64,000 bases of DNA from an uncultured Opitutia bacterium (GCA_903840415.1 CAIMFY010000051.1:62001-126000); one strand, 5' to 3'. Positions 37,147-46,262 are shown, counted from the first letter of the stretch. Program-made: numbers and translations. The notes: generated by a model not told the origin, from the sequence alone.

Positions 37147-37164
37147 ATTTTGAATAGTCAAATT
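37147..37164. promoter_or_regulatory. Candidate MntR operator between mntH and mntR
   Basis: An AT-rich island in a GC-rich genome containing the imperfect palindrome ATTTTGAATAGTCAAATT: TTTGA and TCAAA are separated by ATAG and flanked by further partial symmetry. It sits in the divergent mntH-mntR promoter region, where DtxR/MntR regulators normally bind. Binding is inferred from position and symmetry only. Confidence 0.45.
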
Positions 37165-37204
37165 GTTTTCTTGCCATCGTCAAACTCTGGCACACGCTCC
37201 GGCA

Positions 37205-37867
37205 GTGGCAACCAGCACCGTCGAGGATTATCTCAAGCAAATCCTGCTCCTCTCCGAGGATGCGGACGAGCTGGTCTCGATGGGCGCGCTCGCGACCGCC
37301 CTTGAGGTCGTGCCGGGCACCGCCACCACCATGGTCAAGGCCCTCGCCGCCAATGGCCTCGTCGATCACCATCTGCGCCATGGCGTGCAGCTCACCGCCG
37401 CCGGCCAGCGCGTTGCGCTCGGCGTCCTCCGCCGGCACCGGCTCATCGAGACGTTTCTCGTCGACGTGCTAAAAATGGACTGGACCGAGGTGCATCCCGA
37501 GGCCGAGCGACTGGAGCACGCTATCTCCGATGCGGTGCTCGACCGGCTCGACGCCCTCCTTGGCTACCCTGCGGCCGACCCGCACGGCGATCCGATTCCC
37601 ACGCGTCAGGGCAAGCTCGACTCCCAAGTCTATGCGACCCTCGCCACCTGTATCGTCGCCAAACCGCTGCGCATTGTTCGCCTAACCGAGCAATCCGGCG
37701 AGTTCCTCCAGTTCGCCGAGCAGAACGGCCTACGTCCCGACACGCGCGTGCGTGTCACCGGGCGCAATCTCCCCGCGGGCCTGCTCACGTTGAAAAAATC
37801 TTCCGGTCGCGCGCTGACTCTTAGCCTCGCCGCTGCCGGCAACATCCTCGTCGCCCCGGCGAAGTAG
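37205..37867 (+). CDS. mntR: DtxR/MntR-family metal-dependent regulator
   Basis: About 220 residues. The GTG at 37205 (VATSTVEDYLKQILLLSED) matches the family start; a TTG at 37163 would add 14 residues but would lie in the presumed operator. The N-terminal winged helix (ALATALEVVPGTATTMVKAL), the metal-binding and dimerisation helices (HRLIETFLVDVLKMDWTEVH, EAERLEHAISDAVLDRLDALLG) and a C-terminal SH3/FeoA-like domain from about residue 145 are all recognisable. With mntH as divergent neighbour it is most likely a manganese-responsive repressor; an iron-responsive DtxR role cannot be excluded from sequence. Confidence 0.88.
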   Translation: MATSTVEDYLKQILLLSEDADELVSMGALATALEVVPGTATTMVKALAANGLVDHHLRHGVQLTAAGQRVALGVLRRHRLIETFLVDVLKMDWTEVHPEAERLEHAISDAVLDRLDALLGYPAADPHGDPIPTRQGKLDSQVYATLATCIVAKPLRIVRLTEQSGEFLQFAEQNGLRPDTRVRVTGRNLPAGLLTLKKSSGRALTLSLAAAGNILVAPAK

Positions 37868-37899
37868 GTCGCTTTTCGAGCGGCACCAAGGCGCGTTCC

Positions 37900-38664
37900 T
37901 CAGAACGTCCATCGCAATCGCACAACGCCCGTCCAGTCCGTCGCGCTCCCTCCGAGCCCACGGCTAATGCCGTAGTCGGCTTGAAAGAGTTTGGTGAAAT
38001 CAAACGTCGCGCCACCGCCGATGGTGCCCGCGAAGCTCGAGGAACTGGCCGACGACACCGCCAGCGTCGTCTCGGCATAGGCGCCAAATCCGCCGACGAT
38101 ATGCTGCCGCGCGAAGCCGCTCGCAAACCAGCGCGAGTCGTAGCCGTTGTTCGCATCGTTGCGCAACACGTCCCATTGAAACATCGCGCCGGCCTCCGAG
38201 CCCGGTCCGAGCTTTTTCGCCCACGGCACGATGAAGCCGCCCTCGACGTGATTATTGCCGATTCCCAATGTCCGAGAGGGAATCTTCACATAGGGAATCA
38301 CCGCGGCGGCCGCGTCAGCCTGGTCGTCGCGCCAGAAGGTCCATTTCGTGCGGAACGACGTGTCGCCCCAGCCCGAACGCGAACTGCGGGCGCCGAGATA
38401 TTGATAAGTCTCCCGCACGAAAAACTGCGCGCCGATCTGCACGTCCACGTTTTTCGTCATACCGATCGAGAGCATCGACGACGCGAAGCCAAGCGCGGTG
38501 TATTGGAGCGGCGCGGTGGTATCACGATTGATGCCGACCGTCATGGCGTCCATCCGCAGAAAGAATTTTCCCGGCTCAATAGTCTGCGGCGTATCGGTGA
38601 CTTGGGCGGAAAGTGGCAGCACGAGAACGGACAGAAAAGCGAACGCCAAGAGTCGTCTCTTCAT
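37900..38664 (-). CDS. Outer-membrane beta-barrel-like protein
   Basis: A 254-residue exported protein. It starts MKRRLLAFAFLSVLVLPLSA, a signal peptide cut near SAQ. The mature part alternates short amphipathic strands (FFLRMDAMTVGINRD, IGMTKNVDVQIGAQFFV, RTKWTFWRDDQ, GGFGAYAETTLAV) and ends in the aromatic-terminated strand VVRLRWTF, typical of BAM-assembled porin-like proteins and similar to meta-pathway phenol-degradation-type transporters. It follows the ECF-S-like membrane protein gene after about 70 bases on the same strand. Transport function is inferred from architecture only. Confidence 0.65.
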   Translation of the reverse strand: MKRRLLAFAFLSVLVLPLSAQVTDTPQTIEPGKFFLRMDAMTVGINRDTTAPLQYTALGFASSMLSIGMTKNVDVQIGAQFFVRETYQYLGARSSRSGWGDTSFRTKWTFWRDDQADAAAAVIPYVKIPSRTLGIGNNHVEGGFIVPWAKKLGPGSEAGAMFQWDVLRNDANNGYDSRWFASGFARQHIVGGFGAYAETTLAVSSASSSSFAGTIGGGATFDFTKLFQADYGISRGLGGSATDWTGVVRLRWTF

Positions 38665-38734
38665 TATGCGCGAAGAATCCATTAAAGCCGTGCCGGCCTT
38701 CCAGCCAAATCGTAGGTGGGCGACATGGTCTGAA

Positions 38735-39340
38735 TCACGCCGCCTGCGGGCCGCCACCGCCCGCGCTCGGCGGATAAAATCGCAGCACCAACCAGTTGAT
38801 CAAAACGAGTATCGCAATGCCCGGCAGGCCAACCGTCACGCTTTGCAGAGCCCAGACCAAGGCGCCTCGGCCATGGATGAGCGCGGGAAACACGATTGCC
38901 ACCGCTAGCGATGCCACGATGCCCGACAAATAGGCGGGAGCGGCAAGAAACCAGCGCGCCCCCACCCGATTCAGCAGCAGTCGAAGCACCACGACAAAGC
39001 CCAGCAATTGGATCATCATCACGACGGCGCTCGGGGGAGACGGATGCGACGTCAGCACCCAGTTCAACCATGGAGCCAATAGCGCGACACCCAGCGCCGA
39101 CTGCAGGCGTCCCCAGAGCACGGCCAGCAAAGGAGCGTAGAACATGGGCAGCAATTTAGGACCAAGCTGCGCATCTTCCGGCACCGGGATGATATGAATC
39201 ATGAACGGAAACAGCAACGACAGTGACAGCAAAATTCCAAGTTCGCGTGCGAGCGAGACCGTGAGAAAACGAGAAGCTCGACCGACATCGGCATCGGCGG
39301 TGGCGGACTGCGCAATCGGCATAAAATCGGGAGAATTCAT
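38735..39340 (-). CDS. ECF-transporter S-component-like membrane protein
   Basis: About 201 residues from MNSPDFMPIAQSA; an ATG ten codons upstream is also possible. Five to six hydrophobic segments are seen. The motif QLGPKLLPMFYAPLLAVLWG is reminiscent of the G-P-x-x-L-P-M-H-x-P-V pattern of small-molecule ECF S components, with Phe-Tyr in place of the usual His-Ile. It is followed by ALGVALLAPWLNWVLTSHP. No EcfT or EcfA gene is adjacent, which is usual for shared-energising-module systems. The substrate is unknown. Neighbour of an outer-membrane-like protein gene, with which it may form an uptake pair. Confidence 0.5.
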   Translation of the reverse strand: MNSPDFMPIAQSATADADVGRASRFLTVSLARELGILLSLSLLFPFMIHIIPVPEDAQLGPKLLPMFYAPLLAVLWGRLQSALGVALLAPWLNWVLTSHPSPPSAVVMMIQLLGFVVVLRLLLNRVGARWFLAAPAYLSGIVASLAVAIVFPALIHGRGALVWALQSVTVGLPGIAILVLINWLVLRFYPPSAGGGGPQAA

Positions 39341-39509
39341 GATGGCGATATCACCAGGATGTTTCGACAAACGGCGCGGCGTGTCGAGCGACAGTTGTAA
39401 ATTATTACCACGCGCCGGTTGCTTGGTCGTTCTCCGCAGTCACCACACGAGGTTCTCCCGTTTCCGTTCGCCTTGCGGCGCGCGGCCCGGGCACCTATCT
39501 CATCCTCTC

Positions 39510-40088
39510 GTGAATATCGGTTACTTCGGCGGACGTTTCGATCCGGTGCATTTTGGCCATCTGGGTGCAGCCGAAGACGCGTTCATCCACCACCGACTCG
39601 ACCGAGTCGTCTTCGTGCCAACCGCGCAGGTGCCGCACCAGAGCCAGCGTCTCCACGCTGCGGCTGATGACCGTCTGGCCATGCTCCGACAAGCGATCAT
39701 CACGCAACCGAAGTTCGAGGTTTCCGAGTTTGAACTCGGCCAGTGCAGTGCGAGCTATACCTTCGAATCCGTGCGCCATTTCCGGCACGAGCATCCGAAG
39801 GATCGGCTTTATTGGATCATGGGCAGTGACCAACTATCCCACTTGCACATCTGGAAAAATATTCGCGAACTGGTGCTCCTGATCGAATTCATCGTGCTCG
39901 TGCGGCCCGGCCATCCGCAAAAGCCACCGGCCGACATACCGGGTCTGCGTTTGCATGACTGTCCCAGCCGATGGGTCAACGTCAGTTCGACTGCATTGCG
40001 TGACCACATAAAAAACGGCCACCCGCTCACCACACTCACCCCGGGTTCGGTCGCTGACTACATTGCCCACCGCGATCTCTATCGATGA
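39510..40088 (+). CDS. nadD: Nicotinate-nucleotide adenylyltransferase
   Basis: Forms nicotinic acid adenine dinucleotide from NaMN and ATP in NAD synthesis. 192 residues from the GTG at 39510 (VNIGYFGGRFDPVHFGHLGA); no ATG gives a better start, and the frame upstream overlaps the divergent membrane protein gene. The nucleotidyltransferase motif GGRFDPVHFGH, the substrate segment WIMGSDQLSHLHIWKNIREL and the C-terminal VNVSSTALRDHI (ISSTxIR type) are intact. The divergent intergenic region of about 170 bases presumably carries both promoters. Confidence 0.92.
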   Translation: MNIGYFGGRFDPVHFGHLGAAEDAFIHHRLDRVVFVPTAQVPHQSQRLHAAADDRLAMLRQAIITQPKFEVSEFELGQCSASYTFESVRHFRHEHPKDRLYWIMGSDQLSHLHIWKNIRELVLLIEFIVLVRPGHPQKPPADIPGLRLHDCPSRWVNVSSTALRDHIKNGHPLTTLTPGSVADYIAHRDLYR

Positions 40089-40122
40089 TTGAACCAGCGC
40101 AATCTCACATCGACGACAGCGA

Positions 40123-41133
40123 TTAGCTTCCGGTCTGACCCTTGAAACCACGCTCCATTTCGCCCGTCTGCGCCAAGTTAGCCACCATGGAAATCAGCGT
40201 TCGTCGCTCGGCATCCGACATCGCGACATAACTTCGCGCGGAGGCGACGTTGGCTTTAAGATGTTCGACGCTGGCCATGCCAGAAACGAGCGACGACACC
40301 GGCAGCGACCAGACATAGCGCAGGGCCTCATGGACCGAAAGATGGTCGGGAATAACACGCGGGCCAGTGTGGTTTCGCCCGCCCATCAAACCATCGGCGG
40401 CGAGCGTCTTCATTGCGAATACGCCCATGTTTCTTTTCACGAGAATCGGCAGGACATTCAGCGTGAAGCTCTCGTAGGACGGGTCCGCGACATTTATCGG
40501 CATCTGGCAGGTTTCGAATGCATCGGTCATTCCGAGAATATGCGCATGCGTTTTCCAACTGCCGTGCCCGGTGAATCCGATATGGCGCACCTTGCCCTCG
40601 GCCTTGGCCTTCAGCATGACATCGAGCACGCCCGGCACGCGGATGTCAGCCTTGTCGATCGTGCGCACATCGTGCAGCGCCCACAGATCGAGGTAGTCGG
40701 TCTTCATTCGCCGCAATGAATCTTCGAGGTGGCTGCGCGCGGTGGCGCCATCTTCCGCCATCGTCTTGGTGAAAATCAGCACGTGCTCGCGATATTTCGG
40801 CGTAAGGAATTTTCCGTAGCGCTCCTCGCTGCCGCCATTCTGATAAAGCTGGGCCGTGTCAAACGTGCGGATGCCACTTTCGATCGCCGCTTCAATCACA
40901 GCCTGCGCTACACTTTCCGACGGACGTCCGATGTGCGAGCCACCAACCGTCAGCATGGTAACCTTCATTCCAGTCATCCCGAGCGTGCGCTGTGGCAGCA
41001 AGAGCCCCAGTTTGTCGGCGGGGGTCAACTCGACCGCGCCGTAGGTGCGCCAAGGAACGAGAGTCGCTCCGGTGAGCAGTGCGAGCCGCTGCAAAAGTTC
41101 CCGGCGCGTGATGGGGTCGCGTGGAGTCATCAT
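40123..41133 (-). CDS. Tat-exported aldo/keto reductase
   Basis: A 336-residue aldo/keto reductase with a Tat-like leader (ITRRELLQRLALLTGATLVP). Catalytic residues fit the family: Asp-Tyr in RTFDTAQLYQNGGSEERYG, Lys in VLIFTKTMAED and His in YLDLWALHDV. The C-terminus with ETCQMPINVADPSY and the SSLVSGMASVEHLKANV segment is typical of the verrucomicrobial/planctomycetal exported group. An exported NADPH-type oxidoreductase is unusual because the cofactor must be bound before export through Tat. Next to it on the same strand is another Tat-exported protein, 112 bases upstream. Confidence 0.87.
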   Translation of the reverse strand: MMTPRDPITRRELLQRLALLTGATLVPWRTYGAVELTPADKLGLLLPQRTLGMTGMKVTMLTVGGSHIGRPSESVAQAVIEAAIESGIRTFDTAQLYQNGGSEERYGKFLTPKYREHVLIFTKTMAEDGATARSHLEDSLRRMKTDYLDLWALHDVRTIDKADIRVPGVLDVMLKAKAEGKVRHIGFTGHGSWKTHAHILGMTDAFETCQMPINVADPSYESFTLNVLPILVKRNMGVFAMKTLAADGLMGGRNHTGPRVIPDHLSVHEALRYVWSLPVSSLVSGMASVEHLKANVASARSYVAMSDAERRTLISMVANLAQTGEMERGFKGQTGS

Positions 41134-41245
41134 GCTATTTCAACTGTCAGTATTTCCCTGCCGAGGCAATGCGAGATCCGGTCGGATGACGCTTCGGCCG
41201 CGTCTTGCGCTGTGTGAATTCAAGGCCGTGCGGATCGACCGTCGA

Positions 41246-42274
41246 TCAGGTGAGTTGCCGCTGGCTCGCGGTCCGCTTGACCCACTTGTAGCAGTTGACC
41301 GAGTTCCTCCAAAAATACTTCTCGGCGGCAAGCCGACCTTTACCCATGAAATATTCCTGGACGATTTTGAATCCGACGGGGACCGGCCGCCACTGATCTC
41401 CGTTTGGCCAGTCGCTGCCGTAGAGCACACGGTCGATTCCGAAAACGTCCAGAATTTCGTCAAGCCGCGGCCGGTAGAATGCGGTGTCCATGCGGATCGG
41501 GTCTTCGCGACTTCTCGGGATCGTGGCAGTGGCGTTGCGCAACACCTCCGACACCTTTACGAAAATCTGCGGCCGGTCCCGGAACGCCCTCATGCTGGCA
41601 TCGTAGGAAGCACGCGCCGCCGTCTCGGTGGGCGGCACCATCTGGGGCAAATGATCGATGACGACCCGCAAATTGGGCACGCGGTCGCTCACCCGCACGA
41701 CATCGGCAAGCAACGCCACGCTCGGATTCGCTGTGTCCAGCACCAGGTCGGCCTCGGCCAGAGCTTTTAGATCGGCCACAAATTCTGGCCGATCGAACTC
41801 TTTGCCTCCGTTCCGTCCCAGCCCGTAACGAATTCCGCGGTAAAGCGGGTTCTGGTGAAATCGCTCGAGATTCGATTTGAACTCGGGTGTGCCGGGCACA
41901 AGGCGCCCTACCGTTCCCACCATGATGTCGTCCTTCTCCGCCACATCCAACACCCACTGGTTGTCCTCCAGCAAACTGCTACACTCGACTTCGATCGCGC
42001 CGACGATTCCTAGCGGCTCGGCGATCGGGCGATAGCGCGCAGGCAGAGAGGTTTTATACAATACTTCGTTGGCCTGGTTTGGCCATGGCACACCCCCCGG
42101 TCGAAACGGATCGTAGAGGTGAATGTGCGTGTCGATGACCGGAATGGCAGCGGTGTTCGCCGTCGCGCCGATCGGGGCTTCAACGCTGAACATGCGGCTC
42201 AAGGCGTTGGGAATTGTCGCTGCTGCCAACACGGCGGTCCCAATAAATTTTCGGCGGGGTATTATATTTTCCAT
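41246..42274 (-). CDS. Tat-exported amidohydrolase-2 (fuconolactonase-like)
   Basis: A 342-residue TIM-barrel hydrolase with a Tat leader (IIPRRKFIGTAVLAAATIPN). The amidohydrolase-2 motifs are VIDTHIHLYDPFRPGGVPW near the start of the mature protein, LRVVIDHLPQM in the middle, and VLYGSDWPNGDQW at the end. Overall it resembles L-fuconolactonase and 2-pyrone-4,6-dicarboxylate hydrolase-like enzymes. Probably acts on a lactone in the periplasm. Likely cotranscribed with the exported aldo/keto reductase downstream, which together could handle a sugar lactone/aldose; that link is inference. Confidence 0.85.
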   Translation of the reverse strand: MENIIPRRKFIGTAVLAAATIPNALSRMFSVEAPIGATANTAAIPVIDTHIHLYDPFRPGGVPWPNQANEVLYKTSLPARYRPIAEPLGIVGAIEVECSSLLEDNQWVLDVAEKDDIMVGTVGRLVPGTPEFKSNLERFHQNPLYRGIRYGLGRNGGKEFDRPEFVADLKALAEADLVLDTANPSVALLADVVRVSDRVPNLRVVIDHLPQMVPPTETAARASYDASMRAFRDRPQIFVKVSEVLRNATATIPRSREDPIRMDTAFYRPRLDEILDVFGIDRVLYGSDWPNGDQWRPVPVGFKIVQEYFMGKGRLAAEKYFWRNSVNCYKWVKRTASQRQLT

Positions 42275-42510
42275 GTGACTCCTTCCACGCTCACAACTCT
42301 GCGTTGCATTCTCAGGGCACGCCTTGAGCCGGTCCGGGCAGACTTTTCCCGTGGACAGGTTCGAGATTTTTCTTCGCCGATTACGCCTTCATGTCAAGCG
42401 GTCGCACCGGTGCGTGCGACGCGTGAATGCTCCGGGCACTTCGCCCGCTTAAGGTTGCACTAAACGCACTTGCCGCATGTCGCCGCACCTACGCACACTC
42501 AGAAGCTCCG

Positions 42511-44205
42511 ATGTCGCAGTCTTTCGCGCGCTCCGTCTTTGCCGTGACCGCCGTGTTTTTCGCGGCGTTCTTTTTGTGGCCGGTGCTGCAGATCTTGAAG
42601 GGGGGATTCATCGACGCCGATGGCCGTTTCACCCTCGCCTACCTCGGTGCGCTCATCCGCGACCCGCTCTATCTCGGCGCACTGGGCAACTCGTTTCTCA
42701 TCGCCTGCGCCGCAACCACGCTCGCTGGATTCATCGCGCTCCCGCTCGCGGTGTTGGGTGACCGTTATCTTTTCCCCGCAAAAAATCTCCTCAGCTCGTT
42801 GGTCCTCGTGCCAATGATTCTTCCACCATTCGTGGGCGCGATCGGCATAAAGCAAATCTTCGGGCAATACGGCGCGTTCAACGCCCTCCTCCATCACACC
42901 GGCCTGCTCGCACCCGCGGCGACGATCGACTGGTTCGCAGCGAACCAGTTCTGGGGCATCGCCATTGTCGAGGCGCTCTCACTCTACCCGATCATCTATC
43001 TCAATGCCCTCGCCGCGCTCGCCAACATCGATCCTGCCATGGAGGAAGCGGCGCAAAATCTCGGCTGCACCGGCCTCCGCCGCTTCGTGCGCATCACGCT
43101 CCCCCTGATCCGGCCCGGGCTCTTCGCGGGCGGCACGATTGTGTTCATCTGGGCGTTCACGGAACTCGGCACTCCGCTCATCTTCGACTACGATCGAGTG
43201 ACCAGCGTGCAGATTTACTACGGCCTGCGCGACATCGGCGGAAACCCATTCCCCTACGCGCTCGTCGCCGTGATGCTCGCCGCATCGGTCGCGCTCTACG
43301 CGATCGGCAAGGGCCTCTTCGGCCGTGCCGGTCACGCGATGATGGCCAAAGCTACCACCATGGGTGGTGCGCGGCGACTCCCGACCTTCGGCGCCTGGCT
43401 TTGCACCGTGCTCTTCGCCGGAGTCACGTTCGTCGCGGTGCTGCCGCATCTCGGTGTCGTGCTCGTCGCATTCTCGCGCGATTGGTATGCCACCGTGCTC
43501 CCGCGCGACTACACGCTCGACAACTTCCGACTCGCGCTCGGCCACGATCTCACCGTGCCCGCCATCGCCAACAGCCTCAAGTTCGCCAGTCTCGCCACCG
43601 TCATCGACGTCGTGCTCGGCGTCGCCATCGCCTACGTCGTCGTGCGCACGCGCCTCGCGGGCCGCGCCGTCCTCGATTTTCTCGCGATGCTTCCGCTCGC
43701 CGTGCCGGGGCTCGTCCTCGCCTTCGGCTACCTCGCGATGGCGCAGGAGGGAAAATTCTTCGCCTTCCTCAACCCGGTGCAAGATCCGACCGTGCTCCTC
43801 GTCATCGCCTACTCGGTGCGCCGCCTGCCCTACGTCGTGCGCTCCGCAGCTGCCGGCTTCGAGCAGACAAGTGCGACACTCGAAGAAGCGGCGCAAAGCC
43901 TCGGCGCCCCGCCCCTGCGCTCAGTCGTGCGCATCACGCTCCCGCTCATCGCTGCCAACCTGATCGCCGGCGGCCTGCTCGCCTTTGCATTCGCAATGTT
44001 GGAAGTCAGCGACTCCCTCATCCTCGCACAAAAACAAGTCTTCTACCCGATCACGAAAGCGATCATGGAACTCTTCCAACTTCTCGGCGACGGTAAGTTC
44101 CTCGCCAGCGCCCTCGGCGTCTGGGCAATGGTCTTCCTCGGAGTGACCATCGTCGGCATGAGTCTGCTGCTGGGAAAGAAGCTGGGCGCAATCTTCAGGG
44201 TCTGA
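42511..44205 (+). CDS. Iron-type ABC transporter permease with two fused permease domains
   Basis: 564 residues with about 12 membrane segments, made of two homologous permease halves as in FbpB/SfuB ferric-iron importers. Each half has the EAA loop that contacts the ATPase: MEEAAQNLGCTGLRRFVRIT near residue 195 and LEEAAQSLGAPPLRSVVRIT near 465. The start MSQSFARSVFAVTAVFFAAF is chosen over an upstream TTG. No ATPase or substrate-binding gene is adjacent here: upstream is a Tat-exported amidohydrolase, downstream a lyase. The partners must be encoded elsewhere. Confidence 0.9.
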   Translation: MSQSFARSVFAVTAVFFAAFFLWPVLQILKGGFIDADGRFTLAYLGALIRDPLYLGALGNSFLIACAATTLAGFIALPLAVLGDRYLFPAKNLLSSLVLVPMILPPFVGAIGIKQIFGQYGAFNALLHHTGLLAPAATIDWFAANQFWGIAIVEALSLYPIIYLNALAALANIDPAMEEAAQNLGCTGLRRFVRITLPLIRPGLFAGGTIVFIWAFTELGTPLIFDYDRVTSVQIYYGLRDIGGNPFPYALVAVMLAASVALYAIGKGLFGRAGHAMMAKATTMGGARRLPTFGAWLCTVLFAGVTFVAVLPHLGVVLVAFSRDWYATVLPRDYTLDNFRLALGHDLTVPAIANSLKFASLATVIDVVLGVAIAYVVVRTRLAGRAVLDFLAMLPLAVPGLVLAFGYLAMAQEGKFFAFLNPVQDPTVLLVIAYSVRRLPYVVRSAAAGFEQTSATLEEAAQSLGAPPLRSVVRITLPLIAANLIAGGLLAFAFAMLEVSDSLILAQKQVFYPITKAIMELFQLLGDGKFLASALGVWAMVFLGVTIVGMSLLLGKKLGAIFRV

Positions 44206-44300
44206 ATTCAGCGGCAGGATCGCTCCCAGATTGAGTAGGCCGGCTGGTGAAGAATTTTCATCGGTAACGCCTGGCCAGCTTGCTCGTCTTACCCGCTGCC

Positions 44301-46262
44301 ATGCTTCGCCCCACGCACTTCGTCTTCGCTGTGCTAATTTTGGCGGCTTCGCTCCGCGCCGAGATTTTCCCCAAACCCGATCCAGCAAACACATTCGCCG
44401 ATCAAAAAATCTATGACGAGGCTTGGCACCCGTGGCGCTCGGCCAGAGAAGATTGGACTGGCGCGAACCAGCGGGTTGCCGACAGTTCGGCGTGGGCCGG
44501 ATGGTTGCAGCGCGAACGCGCCGGAGTCGACGGTTGGATGGCTAAACCGGGCGACCGTGTCGAGTGGATCGCCGGCTGGTCGCACGACGGAGTGAGCCCG
44601 AAGGACGGTTCGTCCGTCATTTGGACGGATAAGATTCCCGGCGAAGAAGTGCAGTTTCTGTCCAGTCCATCCGATCCGAAAATTGAAATCACGCCGAAGC
44701 TGCTCGCGTGGTGGGTGGTCTCGTTTCGCGACAAAAATACCGCCATGATGGTGCGCGCGGCGCGGCTTTACCGGCTCACCGGCGATGCGCGCTATGCGAC
44801 GTGGGCCACTGGTCAGATGGATTTTTATGCGGACAATTATCTGAAATGGACGCCGACGAAGGATGGTTCGCGGCTCTTCTGGCAAACGCTCACCGAAGCC
44901 TCCAATCTCGTAAACTACACCGAGACGGTTCGGCTGCTGGGCGAGTTCGCATCCACCGCGCACCGCCAGGCATGGCGCGAAAAGTTTTTCCAACCTGAAG
45001 TCGCCGTCCTCAACAAAAATCATCAGGACATCCACAACATCGCCACATGGCAGCGTTGCGCCGTCGCGCAAGTCGCGCTGCTCTTCGGCGACGAGGCGAT
45101 GTGGCGCGATGCGATCGACGGCAAGTTCGGCCTGCGCCGCCAGATGGCGGAGGGCATCACTAGCGACTACCTCTGGTATGAACAGTCGCTCGGCTACAAT
45201 AATTTCGTCGTGCAGGCGGTCCTCACGCTTTTCAAAGCCGCCGGCATCGCCGGTCGCGCCGCCGAACTCGCGCCCGAAATGATGACGGCGGAAAACCTGA
45301 TGTTGAGTCCACTCTATTTGCGTTTCCCCAACGGCCAGCTGCCGAATCCCGCCGACAACCGGGGCATTCCCAACGCTCCGAATCGCGAATTTTTCGGCAC
45401 TACATACCGCGTGTTTCCCACGATCATCGGTCTTGAGGCGGTGGCCGGTCAACGCGATTGGGACGAGCTCCTCGATCCGCCACCCGCGCCGCCGCGCGCC
45501 TCCGCCCTGCCGGCGATCACGAGTCGCAATCTCGAATCCACGCGCATGGCCCTCCTCAAGTCCGGCGGCTGGCAGGTATTTTTCCACTACGGCCAACTCT
45601 CGCATTCCCACATCCAGGCGGAGGCGCTCAACTATTCTGCATTCTACAGCGACTCAGACATCACGCACGATCCCGGCGTCGTCGGCTACGGCTCGCCGCT
45701 CTACAAAGGCTACTATCAACGCGGCCTCAATCATAACGTCCCGCTCGTCAACGGCGAGGGCCAGGAGCCGCCGCAACGCGGCGAACTGCTCGCCTATTCG
45801 GATGCGCCGGCGCGCGTCTCCGCGGCGCAGCCCGCTTATCGCAAGGATGCCCGGGCGCGCCGCACGCTCACGATCGACGGCCACACCCTCGTCGATACCG
45901 CGACCGTCGAGAGCACCGGCCCCACTCCGCAAAAACTTGGCCTCGCGCTCCACGTGCAAGGCCGCGTGAAACTGCCGGCGGATTTCCGCGCCGAGGCCGC
46001 TTTCGCCACCGGTCGCCCGGAACCGTTCAAGTATTGGCGCGATGTGCGCAGCGCCAGTTTCCGCGACCGCGCGGAGTTCGACGTCGATTACGGCCAAGGA
46101 GTCCTCATGCATGTAACGCTCGCCACGCCGAGTGAATTTCGCATCTGGCACGGATCGTCGCCAGACGTGCCGCCGAAGCGTCGTGAAAGTTTTTATCTCG
46201 AACTGGTCGCGCCCGCTACGCAGGCGACGTTCACGACGACATTCGCGCCGGTCGGGCCTTGA
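44301..46262 (+). CDS. Exported heparinase II/III- or alginate-lyase-like polysaccharide lyase
   Basis: 653 residues from MLRPTHFVFAVLILAASLRA, a signal peptide. The N-terminal (alpha/alpha) toroid (about 50-380) includes the NHQDIHNIATWQRCAVAQ segment with the conserved Asn/His and the Tyr segment SDYLWYEQSLGYNNF. The C-terminal antiparallel beta-sheet domain of the heparinase II/III type begins around GGWQVFFHYGQLSHSHIQAE, where the His-rich HSH motif sits. Such enzymes cleave uronate-containing polysaccharides by beta-elimination. The ending overlaps the convergent TPR glycosyltransferase by 32 bases. Substrate uncertain (alginate, heparin-like or ulvan-type). Confidence 0.8.
   Translation: MLRPTHFVFAVLILAASLRAEIFPKPDPANTFADQKIYDEAWHPWRSAREDWTGANQRVADSSAWAGWLQRERAGVDGWMAKPGDRVEWIAGWSHDGVSPKDGSSVIWTDKIPGEEVQFLSSPSDPKIEITPKLLAWWVVSFRDKNTAMMVRAARLYRLTGDARYATWATGQMDFYADNYLKWTPTKDGSRLFWQTLTEASNLVNYTETVRLLGEFASTAHRQAWREKFFQPEVAVLNKNHQDIHNIATWQRCAVAQVALLFGDEAMWRDAIDGKFGLRRQMAEGITSDYLWYEQSLGYNNFVVQAVLTLFKAAGIAGRAAELAPEMMTAENLMLSPLYLRFPNGQLPNPADNRGIPNAPNREFFGTTYRVFPTIIGLEAVAGQRDWDELLDPPPAPPRASALPAITSRNLESTRMALLKSGGWQVFFHYGQLSHSHIQAEALNYSAFYSDSDITHDPGVVGYGSPLYKGYYQRGLNHNVPLVNGEGQEPPQRGELLAYSDAPARVSAAQPAYRKDARARRTLTIDGHTLVDTATVESTGPTPQKLGLALHVQGRVKLPADFRAEAAFATGRPEPFKYWRDVRSASFRDRAEFDVDYGQGVLMHVTLATPSEFRIWHGSSPDVPPKRRESFYLELVAPATQATFTTTFAPVGP

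Noticed and set aside
39341-39509. Possible riboswitch in the nadD / ECF-S-like divergent region
   Set aside because: The minus-strand leader contains a GGCGCG/CGCGCC stem and a GCAACC tract, but I could not match any known riboswitch core (cobalamin, TPP, SAM, THF).
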